A stretch of 59,650 bases of DNA from Planctomycetes bacterium UBA1146 (lineage in GTDB: Bacteria > Planctomycetota > UBA8108 > UBA1146), in assembly GCA_002311345.1 (NCBI GenBank), contig DCAA01000029.1, positions 149,818-209,467 on the forward strand, read 5' to 3'. The stretch's first letter is position 1, and each line of letters starts with the position of its first letter. The position numbers were made by a program, and so were the translations under genes. The notes under the pieces are model-generated. The model saw only the letters and a list, made by a program, of their open reading frames with translations. It searched no databases and was not told the DNA's origin. Of the stretch, positions 44,703-52,943 are shown one piece after another.

Positions 44703-44932
44703 CGTTCCTCCATCTGTTCTCGGAGCCGGATCGCGGCAAAACTGACCCCACCAATTTTGGTCCAGAGAGACCTTTTTCACGATCCTACCAATCGGGGATC
44801 AACAGGGCAAAAACGCCAATACAAGGTATCATGGGCCACTCTCGGGCACCATCAGGATCAATCGGGAGCGAAATTTCGTGCCGATGGTGACGGATCGAGG
44901 CGATTTGCTTATCTTGGACAGCGGAGGAACTC

Positions 44933-45703
44933 ATGACCCAGCACCAAAACGATAACGATCGCCAGTATCACATCGGCCTCGGTCGCGGAGATGTCGCCTC
45001 GAAGATCCTCATCTCAGGTGATCCCGAGCGTATCCGCCGAGCTTCCCAGCGGCTCGATAAGATCGATGGTGAATGGACCTGCAGAGAGTTCCTCACCATC
45101 ACCGGCCAATGGAGCGGCCAAAGGGTCTCGCTGATGGCGACCGGAATCGGGGCGGCCAATATCGAGATTGCGATGATTGAACTATCCGCCATCGTCGAGG
45201 ATCCCGTGATCATTCGCGCTGGTTCCTGCGGTGGAATCGATCCGGCCATCGAACTGGGAGACCTCGTCGTCAGTTGGGCTGCAGTCAGGATGGAGAACAC
45301 TTCCACCACCTTCGTGCCGGAAGGCTATCCTGCAGTCGCCCACCCCGATGTCATTCAGGCTTTACTCGCCTCGGCCACAAAAAAAGACTTCCCTGTGCAT
45401 CTGGGTATCACTGCCACGGCGCCTGGCTTCTATGGTGCACAAGGACGAGAGGTCCAGGGGTTTCCCGCCAGAAACCCGCAGATCATCGAGGAACTGGCCC
45501 GCATCGGCGTTTCCAACATGGAGATGGAAGCCTCGACGCTGTTCACGCTCGCCTCACTGAGAGGCTGGCGCGCAGGATGCGTATGTACCGTCTTTGGCCG
45601 CCGCCATCATGATCAGTTCGTCCCCCATGATGACAAGCCAGCGCTCGAGGACGCTTGCGTCGATGTGGCTCTCGATGCCCTGGTCGAGATTCCGAAGCGC
45701 TAG
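44933..45703 (+). CDS. Uridine phosphorylase-family nucleoside phosphorylase
   Basis: It cleaves a pyrimidine nucleoside with phosphate to base and ribose-1-phosphate. The PNP/UDP family signature reads ATGIGAANIEIAMIEL; RAGSCGGIDP supplies phosphate-binding residues, FYGAQGREVQGF the base-recognition region, and NMEMEASTLF the ribose-binding Met-Glu pair. The 256-residue length fits. GGAGGA lies five bases before the ATG. The stop TAG is inside a CTAG shared with the convergent purine nucleoside phosphorylase gene. Confidence 0.87.
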   Translation: MTQHQNDNDRQYHIGLGRGDVASKILISGDPERIRRASQRLDKIDGEWTCREFLTITGQWSGQRVSLMATGIGAANIEIAMIELSAIVEDPVIIRAGSCGGIDPAIELGDLVVSWAAVRMENTSTTFVPEGYPAVAHPDVIQALLASATKKDFPVHLGITATAPGFYGAQGREVQGFPARNPQIIEELARIGVSNMEMEASTLFTLASLRGWRAGCVCTVFGRRHHDQFVPHDDKPALEDACVDVALDALVEIPKR

Positions 45704-46518
45704 TCGATCGATTCGATGGCTGCCCGGACAATCTGCAGCATCCTCTTTTGCGAATTTTTGCCTACATCTAGCACTTCCTGGTGATTGAGTTTTTTTCCGG
45801 AAATACCAGCGGCCAGGTTCGTCACCAGGGAAAATCCGAGCACCTTCATGCCGGCGTCCCTGGCCGCCAGAGCCTCCAGTACCGTCGACATACCCACCAG
45901 ATCTGCTCCGAATTTCCTCAGCATGACGATCTCCGTTGGAGTCTCGTAGGTCGGTCCTGTCAACGCTGCGTAGGTTCCTTGTTGTAACGAATCGGTGCAG
46001 GACATCTGGTAACGCGTGCGAGTCCGATCAAGCCATGCAGAGTCGTAGATGGACAAACGATCCGATTCGACATGATGCTCGAGCGTGGCCATCATCGCTG
46101 AGACTCCCTGTAGTTGGATATGATCGCTGATGGCCACCACCATGCCGGGTGTGAATCCTTCCCTGATGCCACCGGCTGCATTGGTCAGCAATAGTGAAGA
46201 AGTGCCGAGTCCAGCAAGGACTCGCACCCCCATCGTCACCTCATCGGCAGCGTATCCCTCGTAAAGATGGACTCTCCCCCCCACAACGAGGATCTTCTTT
46301 TCTCCGAATCGATAGCGAATCCAGTAGCCGCCATGACCCTCCACTGTCGGTTCGGGAAGCGATGGGATCTCGCTAACACAGACCCGATCCTCTTCGTGGA
46401 AATCGTCATCGAGAAGTTGGATACCAGAGCCGAGGACAACTCCTACATCGGGAGCCGCTGATCCCCAGCGCTCCTGGAGCCAGGCTATCGCCTCTGGCTG
46501 AAGGGGGGGGGCATTCAC
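45700..46518 (-). CDS. Purine nucleoside phosphorylase (trimeric family)
   Basis: It phosphorolyses inosine/guanosine-type nucleosides. Motifs of the trimeric class are VVGGRVHLYEGY (phosphate and ribose site), LTNAAGGI, GPTYETPTEI (purine-binding Glu), DLVGMSTVLEALAA, and SLVTNLAAG, whose Asn corresponds to the 6-oxopurine-selective residue. The GTG at 46518 overlaps the stop of the transporter fusion as GTGA. Longer frames start with TTG inside that gene. Codons 3-6 contain a run of nine C. Coupling to the nucleotidase-transporter gene shows a salvage role. Confidence 0.9.
   Translation of the reverse strand: MNAPPLQPEAIAWLQERWGSAAPDVGVVLGSGIQLLDDDFHEEDRVCVSEIPSLPEPTVEGHGGYWIRYRFGEKKILVVGGRVHLYEGYAADEVTMGVRVLAGLGTSSLLLTNAAGGIREGFTPGMVVAISDHIQLQGVSAMMATLEHHVESDRLSIYDSAWLDRTRTRYQMSCTDSLQQGTYAALTGPTYETPTEIVMLRKFGADLVGMSTVLEALAARDAGMKVLGFSLVTNLAAGISGKKLNHQEVLDVGKNSQKRMLQIVRAAIESID
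46503..46511. repeat. Nine-base G/C homopolymer at the start of the phosphorylase gene
   Basis: Nine consecutive C on the coding strand span codons 3 to 6 of the purine nucleoside phosphorylase gene. Slippage by one base would abolish the reading frame almost at its start. Such tracts are rare elsewhere in this window. Confidence 0.7.
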
Positions 46519-49349
46519 GGCAACAACATACCTGCAACGCAACCGGTCATCAGTGCTGCGACCGTCCCGCCCAGCAAAGCACGCAACCCGAGTGCCGACA
46601 GCCGCGGTCTCAACTCAGGCTCCAGCGATGAGATTCCACCGATCTGAATCGCCACGCTGGCGAAGTTAGCAAAACCACAAAGAGCATAGGTTGTCAGAGC
46701 TTTCGAGCGTTCCGAAATCGGCTCGGCAAGATCAGCAAGCGCCGAAAAAGCGACGAACTCGTTGAGTACTGTTTTCATACCGATGAGAGATGCCACCGTC
46801 GAAACGTCCTTGATATCGACTCCCAGTAACCAGGCAAAGGGATAGAAGATCCAGCCCAGAAGATCGGTCAGATTGAACCAGGGAGAATCGGTCAGAGAGA
46901 CTTCAGCAGCACCGAAAGCCGTGTGACCGATGGCCATCGCCCAGTACGAGATGTGCTGGGTGATCCACTCGAAACTAGCGTTGAGCAACGCGACCAGCGC
47001 GACGAAGGCGATCAGCATGGCAATCACGTTCAGGGCCAGAATCAGCCCCTCACTGGTTCCACGGCAGGCGGCATCGAGAAGATTCGAATCGGTGCGGTGG
47101 ATCTCCAGTTTCGCAGCACTCGGGTCTCCGACCTCTTTCTTCTCGGGGTTGAGTAGTTTTGCTGCTACCAGAGCCGCCGGAGCCGACATGAAACTGGCCG
47201 CCAGCAAATGGCCGGCATCGATTCCCATGCCGACATAAGCAGCAAAGACACTTCCTGCGACCGTCGCCATCCCACCCGTCATCAATGCCATCACTTCCGA
47301 ATCCGTCATATTTTTCAGGTAAGGCCGAATCACCAGTGGAGCTTCCGTCTGACCGGCAAAGATATTGGCTGCGACAGCCAGGGATTCAGGGCCGCTGGTC
47401 TTCATCGTAAACTGCATCACGCGTGCGATGGCCCACACCACCAGTTGTAGAACACCGATGTGATAGAAGATGGCCATCAAGGCCGAGACAAAGATGATGG
47501 TTCCGATGAGAACGATCCCGAGCTGGAATCCTGCACCATCGACGGCTCCGGTAGCCAACCCACGGAAGATGAAACTGGTTCCAGCCTCAGAGTAGTCGAG
47601 GATCCCCTGGAAGACCTGTTTGGCACCAGAAGTGAAACTCAGCCCGGTAGCAGTACGCAACACCCACACGGCCAGCAGTAACTGCAAACCGACGCCCCAC
47701 AAGATGGTTCGCCAGCGAATCTCCTTGCGAGAACTCGAGAGGAACCAGCAAAGACCGATGAGAACCAACAAACCGAGCAAACTACGGCTGCGATCACTCG
47801 ACGAAGCGGTGGATTTGCCACTGGCAGATTCGACCTCAATAGACTGTAGATATACCCGCCCTGAAATGGCGGCGAGGATCCGTTGATCGGAATCGGCCAT
47901 TTGCAGTGATTGCTCCGTTGCATCCAGAACCGAGACCCCGCCATCTTCCTGGGGAGCTGCAGCCAGCAAATCCCACTCGTCACCACCAGCTGCGAGGTAG
48001 CTGTTGGTCGCGATCCGGATCTCCTGTTGATCGTCAACGGGAGAGCCGCCGAGGCGGATCTCCCCCACCTCGATGTTGCCCTCATCCGTAGAGGAAACCT
48101 CCACCTGAACCCCATGAAAATCGAGGCCTCGACCTTCTGAAGAGAGAGATTTCTTGATCACTTGTTTCAACTGCTTGCCGGTCAGGGTCACCACAGTGAC
48201 GCGGTTGCCGAAGGGAGAAATCTCGAAAAGATCCCGGTACAAGACATCTCCGCCAGGAAGACCATCGCGAATCCCTCCGTGATTGTGGAAGGAAGCCGAT
48301 ACACCGGTGGCATTCGCCATCGAATCACAGATCCAGCGGCCAAGTGGAGTAGAAACTGCGCCATTCTGCGTGTGTCCGGAAGGTTTCAGAGCCTTCGGTG
48401 ATTGCCCGACCTTGCGATCCATTTTTTTTCCGACCCGGGTCTCGACCGTGCGGATCAACTGCTCGAGCACTGGATCTGCGGCTTTTTCCACTGCCTCAAC
48501 AACGAGCACACTGGATGAGACCTCGAGTCCATCGCCACCCCTGGTGAACTCGATTCTGCCGATATGCCTGGTCTTGGCTCCAACCTGCGCGACCACGGTT
48601 TTATTGGTGGGATCGACCCAGGGAGGATCGACCAGTGTGTGAGAATGGCCACCGACGATCAGATCGATGCCGGAGACTTCACTGGCGAGTTGCCGTTCAT
48701 TCTGGACACCGCTGTGCGAAAGGACCACGATCAGATCCGCTCCGGCCTTTCGTAATCGATCCCTGGCCGCCTCGACCACCGGGGCCAGAGGAGCCACCAC
48801 CAGATTCTTGCCCACCTTCGGGTCGATGATGTTGGGGGCATCGGGAGTCAGGATTCCAATCAATCCGACTCGAAAACCACCCCTCTCGATGATGTGTTCC
48901 CCGTGGACCGCCTCCTTCAGCAAACCACCAGAGTAGGAGATATTCGAGGCCACGATGGGAATCCGGGTCGATTGAATTAGACGGAGAAGATTTTCGATCC
49001 CGTAGTCGAAATCGTGATTTCCGATGGTCGAGGCATCGAATCCGAGAGCCTCCATCGCACGGATGACATTGAGACCTCCGCGGTCGGCACCTTCCGGAGT
49101 GCCCTGAAACCAGTCTCCTGCATCGAGAAGAAGAAGATGATCGGCCCCGACCTCTTTGCGCACCGCGGAGACGATCTTCTCAATTCCTGCCATTCCTCCG
49201 CTGGAACCGGAACTGCCCCTGCGCGGCAGTAACTGGCCATGCATGTCATTGACATGAAGAACGACGAGACGATCTTGGGCGATACCTGTAGTCGAGATTC
49301 CGATGAGGAGGACACATACGAGCAGGGTGAGGATCGTTCTGAAGACCAT
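46515..49349 (-). CDS. Fusion of secreted 5'-nucleotidase and CNT (NupC-type) nucleoside transporter
   Basis: The chain has 944 residues. A signal peptide (ILTLLVCVLLIGISTTGIA) is followed by a UshA-type 5'-nucleotidase (about 25-500): VNDMHGQL, DAGDWFQGT, GNHDFDYG, SHSG and GGHSHT bind the two metals, and NHGGIRDGLPGGDVLYRD belongs to the substrate-binding C-terminal domain. After a Ser-rich linker (SASGKSTASSSDRSRS), a full concentrative nucleoside transporter (about 530-944) begins LLGLLVLIGLCWFLS. It contains the transport motifs GQTEAPLVI and VLNEFVAF, and ANFASVAIQIGG. Both halves look intact. The ATG at 49349 was chosen by the signal peptide. Bacterial CNTs are thought to start on the periplasmic side, consistent with this topology. 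It would release and import nucleosides. Confidence 0.9.
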   Translation of the reverse strand: MVFRTILTLLVCVLLIGISTTGIAQDRLVVLHVNDMHGQLLPRRGSSGSSGGMAGIEKIVSAVRKEVGADHLLLLDAGDWFQGTPEGADRGGLNVIRAMEALGFDASTIGNHDFDYGIENLLRLIQSTRIPIVASNISYSGGLLKEAVHGEHIIERGGFRVGLIGILTPDAPNIIDPKVGKNLVVAPLAPVVEAARDRLRKAGADLIVVLSHSGVQNERQLASEVSGIDLIVGGHSHTLVDPPWVDPTNKTVVAQVGAKTRHIGRIEFTRGGDGLEVSSSVLVVEAVEKAADPVLEQLIRTVETRVGKKMDRKVGQSPKALKPSGHTQNGAVSTPLGRWICDSMANATGVSASFHNHGGIRDGLPGGDVLYRDLFEISPFGNRVTVVTLTGKQLKQVIKKSLSSEGRGLDFHGVQVEVSSTDEGNIEVGEIRLGGSPVDDQQEIRIATNSYLAAGGDEWDLLAAAPQEDGGVSVLDATEQSLQMADSDQRILAAISGRVYLQSIEVESASGKSTASSSDRSRSLLGLLVLIGLCWFLSSSRKEIRWRTILWGVGLQLLLAVWVLRTATGLSFTSGAKQVFQGILDYSEAGTSFIFRGLATGAVDGAGFQLGIVLIGTIIFVSALMAIFYHIGVLQLVVWAIARVMQFTMKTSGPESLAVAANIFAGQTEAPLVIRPYLKNMTDSEVMALMTGGMATVAGSVFAAYVGMGIDAGHLLAASFMSAPAALVAAKLLNPEKKEVGDPSAAKLEIHRTDSNLLDAACRGTSEGLILALNVIAMLIAFVALVALLNASFEWITQHISYWAMAIGHTAFGAAEVSLTDSPWFNLTDLLGWIFYPFAWLLGVDIKDVSTVASLIGMKTVLNEFVAFSALADLAEPISERSKALTTYALCGFANFASVAIQIGGISSLEPELRPRLSALGLRALLGGTVAALMTGCVAGMLLP

Positions 49350-49477
49350 GTCGCCCAACTTCCCGAGAGGCTTTGCCGTGCGAGAGGATAACGGATCTTT
49401 ATCCCCCAGGACAGCGGGAGCGCTTGCCATGAGGGGGTCGGTGAATGCATCCTGCTGCCACAGAAACGAGAGCGCCA

Positions 49478-50881
49478 ATGAACTTACCCGATCTACCGCA
49501 GGGGATCTTTCGCACCTACGACATCCGCGGAATCGTTGGTGAAGACCTTTCCGAGCAGATCGTCGAGCAGATCGGTCTTGGCCTTGGAGTTCTTCTCGGC
49601 GCCGAAGGTGCACGAACGATCACCGTTGGCCACGACATCCGTGCTTCCAGCGCTCCTTTTGCCAGAAGTGTTCGTGTTGGCATTCAGAAGTCAGGACTCG
49701 ATGTCATCGAAGTCGGTGAAGTTCCAACTCCGCTCCTCTACTGGGCAGTCGAGCATCTGGGGGCTGATGGCGGGGTGATGATCACCGGCAGCCATAACCC
49801 CGTCGAATACAACGGACTCAAGATCACTCGCGGACTGATGCCGATCTGGGGCGACGAACTTCAAACACTTCGCCGGACTGCTTTGACTGCACAGGAATCA
49901 GATTCACATGGTGCGGTGAGTGCGGCGAGCATCCTGGAGCCCTACATAGAAAGTCGGGTCAGACGATTCAAACTTCCGACCGGCATGAAGGTTGCCATCG
50001 ATTGCGGAAATGGCACAGCAGGCCCGGTAGCGATTCCCTTGTTCGAGCGGCTTGGTATCGAGGTAGACGCCCTCTATCCCGATCCCGATGGCACTTTCCC
50101 CAATCATCTGCCCGACCCGGAAGTACCTCGTTACATGAAGGCTCTCTGTGAAATGGTTGCCGACGGCGACTACGTGTGTGGCTTTGGCTTTGACGGCGAT
50201 TCTGATCGTGTCGGTGTTATCGATGAAACCGGCAAGAAACGATCCGCAGACCACCTGTTGCTCGCCTTTGCCCGTCATCTTCTGAGTCAGGTGCCGGGAG
50301 GCAAGGTAATCTACGACGTCAAATGTTCCGATTACATCAAGGATGGAATCGAAGCCGCAGGAGGAGTACCGATCCTCAGCAAAACCGGCCACTCCATCAT
50401 CAAGGAAAAGATGAAGGAGACAGGAGCCATTCTCGCCGGAGAACTGTCCGGGCACATCTGCGTCAAACATGGAGGAGACGGCTTCGACGATGCCTTCTTC
50501 GCCGCCCTGCTGACCCTCGAGATCATCGCCACCAACGGTGGCAGTTGCTCTGACCTCTTCAGGGGCATTCCGGAGATGGTCTACACACCCGAGGTCAAGA
50601 TTGCCGTTGCCGAGGAAGATAAAGCCGAGGTGATGAGATCACTCGAACAGAACTTCGCCGACAACTCTCGTGGGGGCGATCTCATCGACCTCGATGGGGT
50701 CAGATTGTCTTTTGACGACGGTTGGATGCTGATCAGGGCATCCAACACCACAGCCAATCTCACTGTGAGGATCGAAGGCAAGACCACGAACTCCTTGAAA
50801 CGAATCGGAAATATCGTCAGAGAGTCTCTCGCTGATCACCCTGTCGATCTGGAACACCTGAACGCGGCTCTCGATGTCTGA
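49478..50881 (+). CDS. Phosphomannomutase/phosphoglucomutase (alpha-D-phosphohexomutase)
   Basis: It interconverts 1- and 6-phosphates of hexoses. The four active-site loops are present: phosphoserine TGSHNPVEYNGLK, metal-binding DGDSDRVGV, sugar-binding GELSGH, and phosphate-binding RASNTTANLTVR. FRTYDIRGIVG opens domain 1. The 467-residue length matches AlgC-type enzymes. The ATG at 49478 was preferred to one 11 codons upstream, by homology to the FRTYDIRG start. It is divergent from the nucleotidase-transporter gene across 128 bases. It may feed the GDP-mannose enzyme encoded at 33779 or convert ribose-1-phosphate; the specificity is not visible. Confidence 0.92.
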   Translation: MNLPDLPQGIFRTYDIRGIVGEDLSEQIVEQIGLGLGVLLGAEGARTITVGHDIRASSAPFARSVRVGIQKSGLDVIEVGEVPTPLLYWAVEHLGADGGVMITGSHNPVEYNGLKITRGLMPIWGDELQTLRRTALTAQESDSHGAVSAASILEPYIESRVRRFKLPTGMKVAIDCGNGTAGPVAIPLFERLGIEVDALYPDPDGTFPNHLPDPEVPRYMKALCEMVADGDYVCGFGFDGDSDRVGVIDETGKKRSADHLLLAFARHLLSQVPGGKVIYDVKCSDYIKDGIEAAGGVPILSKTGHSIIKEKMKETGAILAGELSGHICVKHGGDGFDDAFFAALLTLEIIATNGGSCSDLFRGIPEMVYTPEVKIAVAEEDKAEVMRSLEQNFADNSRGGDLIDLDGVRLSFDDGWMLIRASNTTANLTVRIEGKTTNSLKRIGNIVRESLADHPVDLEHLNAALDV

Positions 50882-50901
50882 ACTTTCCCGTAGGCCGTAG
50901 A

Positions 50902-51834
50902 TCAGTTTTCCTTGAGGCGATTGAGACGCCAGGACTGAAAACAACTGCGACGATCGAAGTAATACCAGGTTCCGTCACGTTTTCGGGCGCGAGCTGCAGA
51001 AGCTTCTCGCTCCACTTCCTGTCCACAGACAGGGCAGTGGACGAATGCATCGTCATCGATCAACGTGCAATTTGCGGGAAGGTCGAAGATCGCCGGATCG
51101 ACTTCCTTTCGATCCCACTGCTGTACCTTGAAGACCAATGGATGGGTCAATGTGGCTGTAACCACCTGGATCGTACCCTCGAGGGGCAATCCCTGGATCT
51201 TCTCGAGGGCCACCAGCACTTCTTCACTGAAAGCACCGCTGGCACGATGAAAACGGGCCAGAGAAAAAGGAGTTGTGATATCGGCAACGAGCAAATCAGC
51301 GATCAACCGGTCATTCTCATGCACCAACACCTGACGCACCGGCATGCCGAGTCTCTCACCGGTGACAGGCTTCTCCTCGACATGAATTTCTCGCACGATC
51401 TCGCCCTCTGACGAGAGACGAATATGACTCGCCTTGAGCAGTGCTGCTCGTTCCGATGGAGGAAGATCCCGGGTGCGTTCCACCAGTTGCTCCTCCTGCA
51501 AGCGCCGGTCCTTCTGGATCCTGGCGAGATCGGTGATTTCCCGATACATGGAGCCATCGCTCGAGATTTCCCACACCAGCGGTTGAGGCTTGTCGAGGCG
51601 CAGAATTCGATACAGACCACGACTCCGATCCTCGAGTAAAATTCGATCGGATCCGATGTAGACCTGCTGCAGTTCCACCACTTCTTCAGGACTTCCCGGT
51701 CTTCCGGTGACTTCCTGGAGCAGCACCAGAACTTCCATCGGTGGCGCACGTTCCTCCCGCTTCACATCCTTCGCTTCAGTGGGATCCTGAGCCGCCAACA
51801 GCAGCCAGAAAAGCAGTGGCAAATAGAACATCAT
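50902..51834 (-). CDS. Secreted protein with C-terminal YHS-like zinc segment
   Basis: ATGATG at 51834 overlaps the epimerase stop (ATGA), with GGGAG six bases upstream. A short signal peptide (FYLPLLFWLLLAAQ) leads into a charged alpha/beta region that I do not recognise (EMVVELQQVYIGSDRIL-like blocks; ATLTHPLVFKVQQWDRKEV near residue 240). The last 45 residues hold CPVCGQEV, then YYFDRRSCFQSW, the CxxC ... YYF ... C pattern of YHS-type metal sites. It ends 20 bases from the convergent phosphomutase gene. The role in the peptide operon is unknown. Confidence 0.7.
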   Translation of the reverse strand: MMFYLPLLFWLLLAAQDPTEAKDVKREERAPPMEVLVLLQEVTGRPGSPEEVVELQQVYIGSDRILLEDRSRGLYRILRLDKPQPLVWEISSDGSMYREITDLARIQKDRRLQEEQLVERTRDLPPSERAALLKASHIRLSSEGEIVREIHVEEKPVTGERLGMPVRQVLVHENDRLIADLLVADITTPFSLARFHRASGAFSEEVLVALEKIQGLPLEGTIQVVTATLTHPLVFKVQQWDRKEVDPAIFDLPANCTLIDDDAFVHCPVCGQEVEREASAARARKRDGTWYYFDRRSCFQSWRLNRLKEN

Positions 51835-52943
51835 GAATTCTCCCGAGCCAGTTGTTGCCAATCGAGCTGGTCAGATTCGATCTGCACCCCATGACCACAC
51901 TCATCTGGGTCCAATGTAACGCTTCCACCGTCGATATCGATCCCACCACGGAAAGGATGTTTACGGACAAAGAGCGGTGTATCGAGATCGACCCATCGAA
52001 ATCCACCGGCGCCACGGGCCAGATGTGCAGAAAAACTCATCGACAGCGACGATTCAACCATTCCCCCGATCATCAGGGAGAGCCTTCCAGCCCGGGTCAC
52101 CTCGATAATCTTCAATGTCTCGAGAAAGCCACTCTTCTGGGTTTTCACGTTGATGACATCTGCCATCGAGTTGGTGACGATTCTCATAGCATCGGCGGCA
52201 CTGCGACACGATTCATCAGCACAGATGGGCCACATCCCGAGCGAAGTCAGATGCGCCATCCCCTCATCGTCCAATGCTTCCACCGGTTGCTCGAATAGCT
52301 CGACCGGAAGTTCAGCGCCCGAGCACTCTCGCATCAAGTTCTCGGCTTCAGCAACTGTGTATCCACCATTGGCATCGAGAATCAAACCGCATCCCGGAGC
52401 AACCTGGGAGATGACCTCGAGACGTTGTCGATCGGTACTGACCCCGTCACGCCCCACCTTGACCTTGAGGGTGCCAAATCCGGCTCGATGTGCCTTCTCG
52501 GCACAACGCGCTGCGTGATCGAGATCCCCCGCCACGATCGTCAAATCAGTATTGAGCGGCACATCCTTGCCACCAAGATAGCGCCACAGCGCAATTCCCT
52601 CACGCCGGGTAAAAGCATCCAGAGCTGCCATTTCCAGAGCGGCAAGCGCGCATGACGATCCAGGTGCGGAGGCCTTGATGCGATCGTGAATTTGTCCCGA
52701 CAGTAGCGGATCGACACCGAGAATCGCTGGAGCCGCCTCTGCCAGCGCCTCCAGTGCAGAGGCACGGGTCTGACCGTCGTAGGCACGAAAGGGAGCCGCC
52801 TCTCCCAATCCCGAAGTGCCATCCTCGAGAGTCAAACGAACCACGGCGATCTCAGCCTCGGTGGCCGCGCCTTTGGAGATGGAAAAGGGTTCTATCAACT
52901 CGAGATCTACGGCTGCAACATCGATGCAGGTGATCCTTCTCAT
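51831..52943 (-). CDS. Dipeptide epimerase (enolase superfamily, L-Ala-D/L-Glu type)
   Basis: It epimerises the C-terminal residue of dipeptides, classically L-Ala-D-Glu from murein. The KxK acid/base motif is in TLKVKVG. Metal ligands are DANGGY, FEQP and ADES, and the opposite-face Lys is in VINVKTQKSG. The late DLDTPLF is the Asp-x-Asp motif that grips the dipeptide amino group. The length of 370 is typical. The ATG at 52943 overlaps the M29 gene stop as ATGA. Its product could be cleaved by the M19 dipeptidase encoded at 27969. Confidence 0.9.
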   Translation of the reverse strand: MRRITCIDVAAVDLELIEPFSISKGAATEAEIAVVRLTLEDGTSGLGEAAPFRAYDGQTRASALEALAEAAPAILGVDPLLSGQIHDRIKASAPGSSCALAALEMAALDAFTRREGIALWRYLGGKDVPLNTDLTIVAGDLDHAARCAEKAHRAGFGTLKVKVGRDGVSTDRQRLEVISQVAPGCGLILDANGGYTVAEAENLMRECSGAELPVELFEQPVEALDDEGMAHLTSLGMWPICADESCRSAADAMRIVTNSMADVINVKTQKSGFLETLKIIEVTRAGRLSLMIGGMVESSLSMSFSAHLARGAGGFRWVDLDTPLFVRKHPFRGGIDIDGGSVTLDPDECGHGVQIESDQLDWQQLARENS

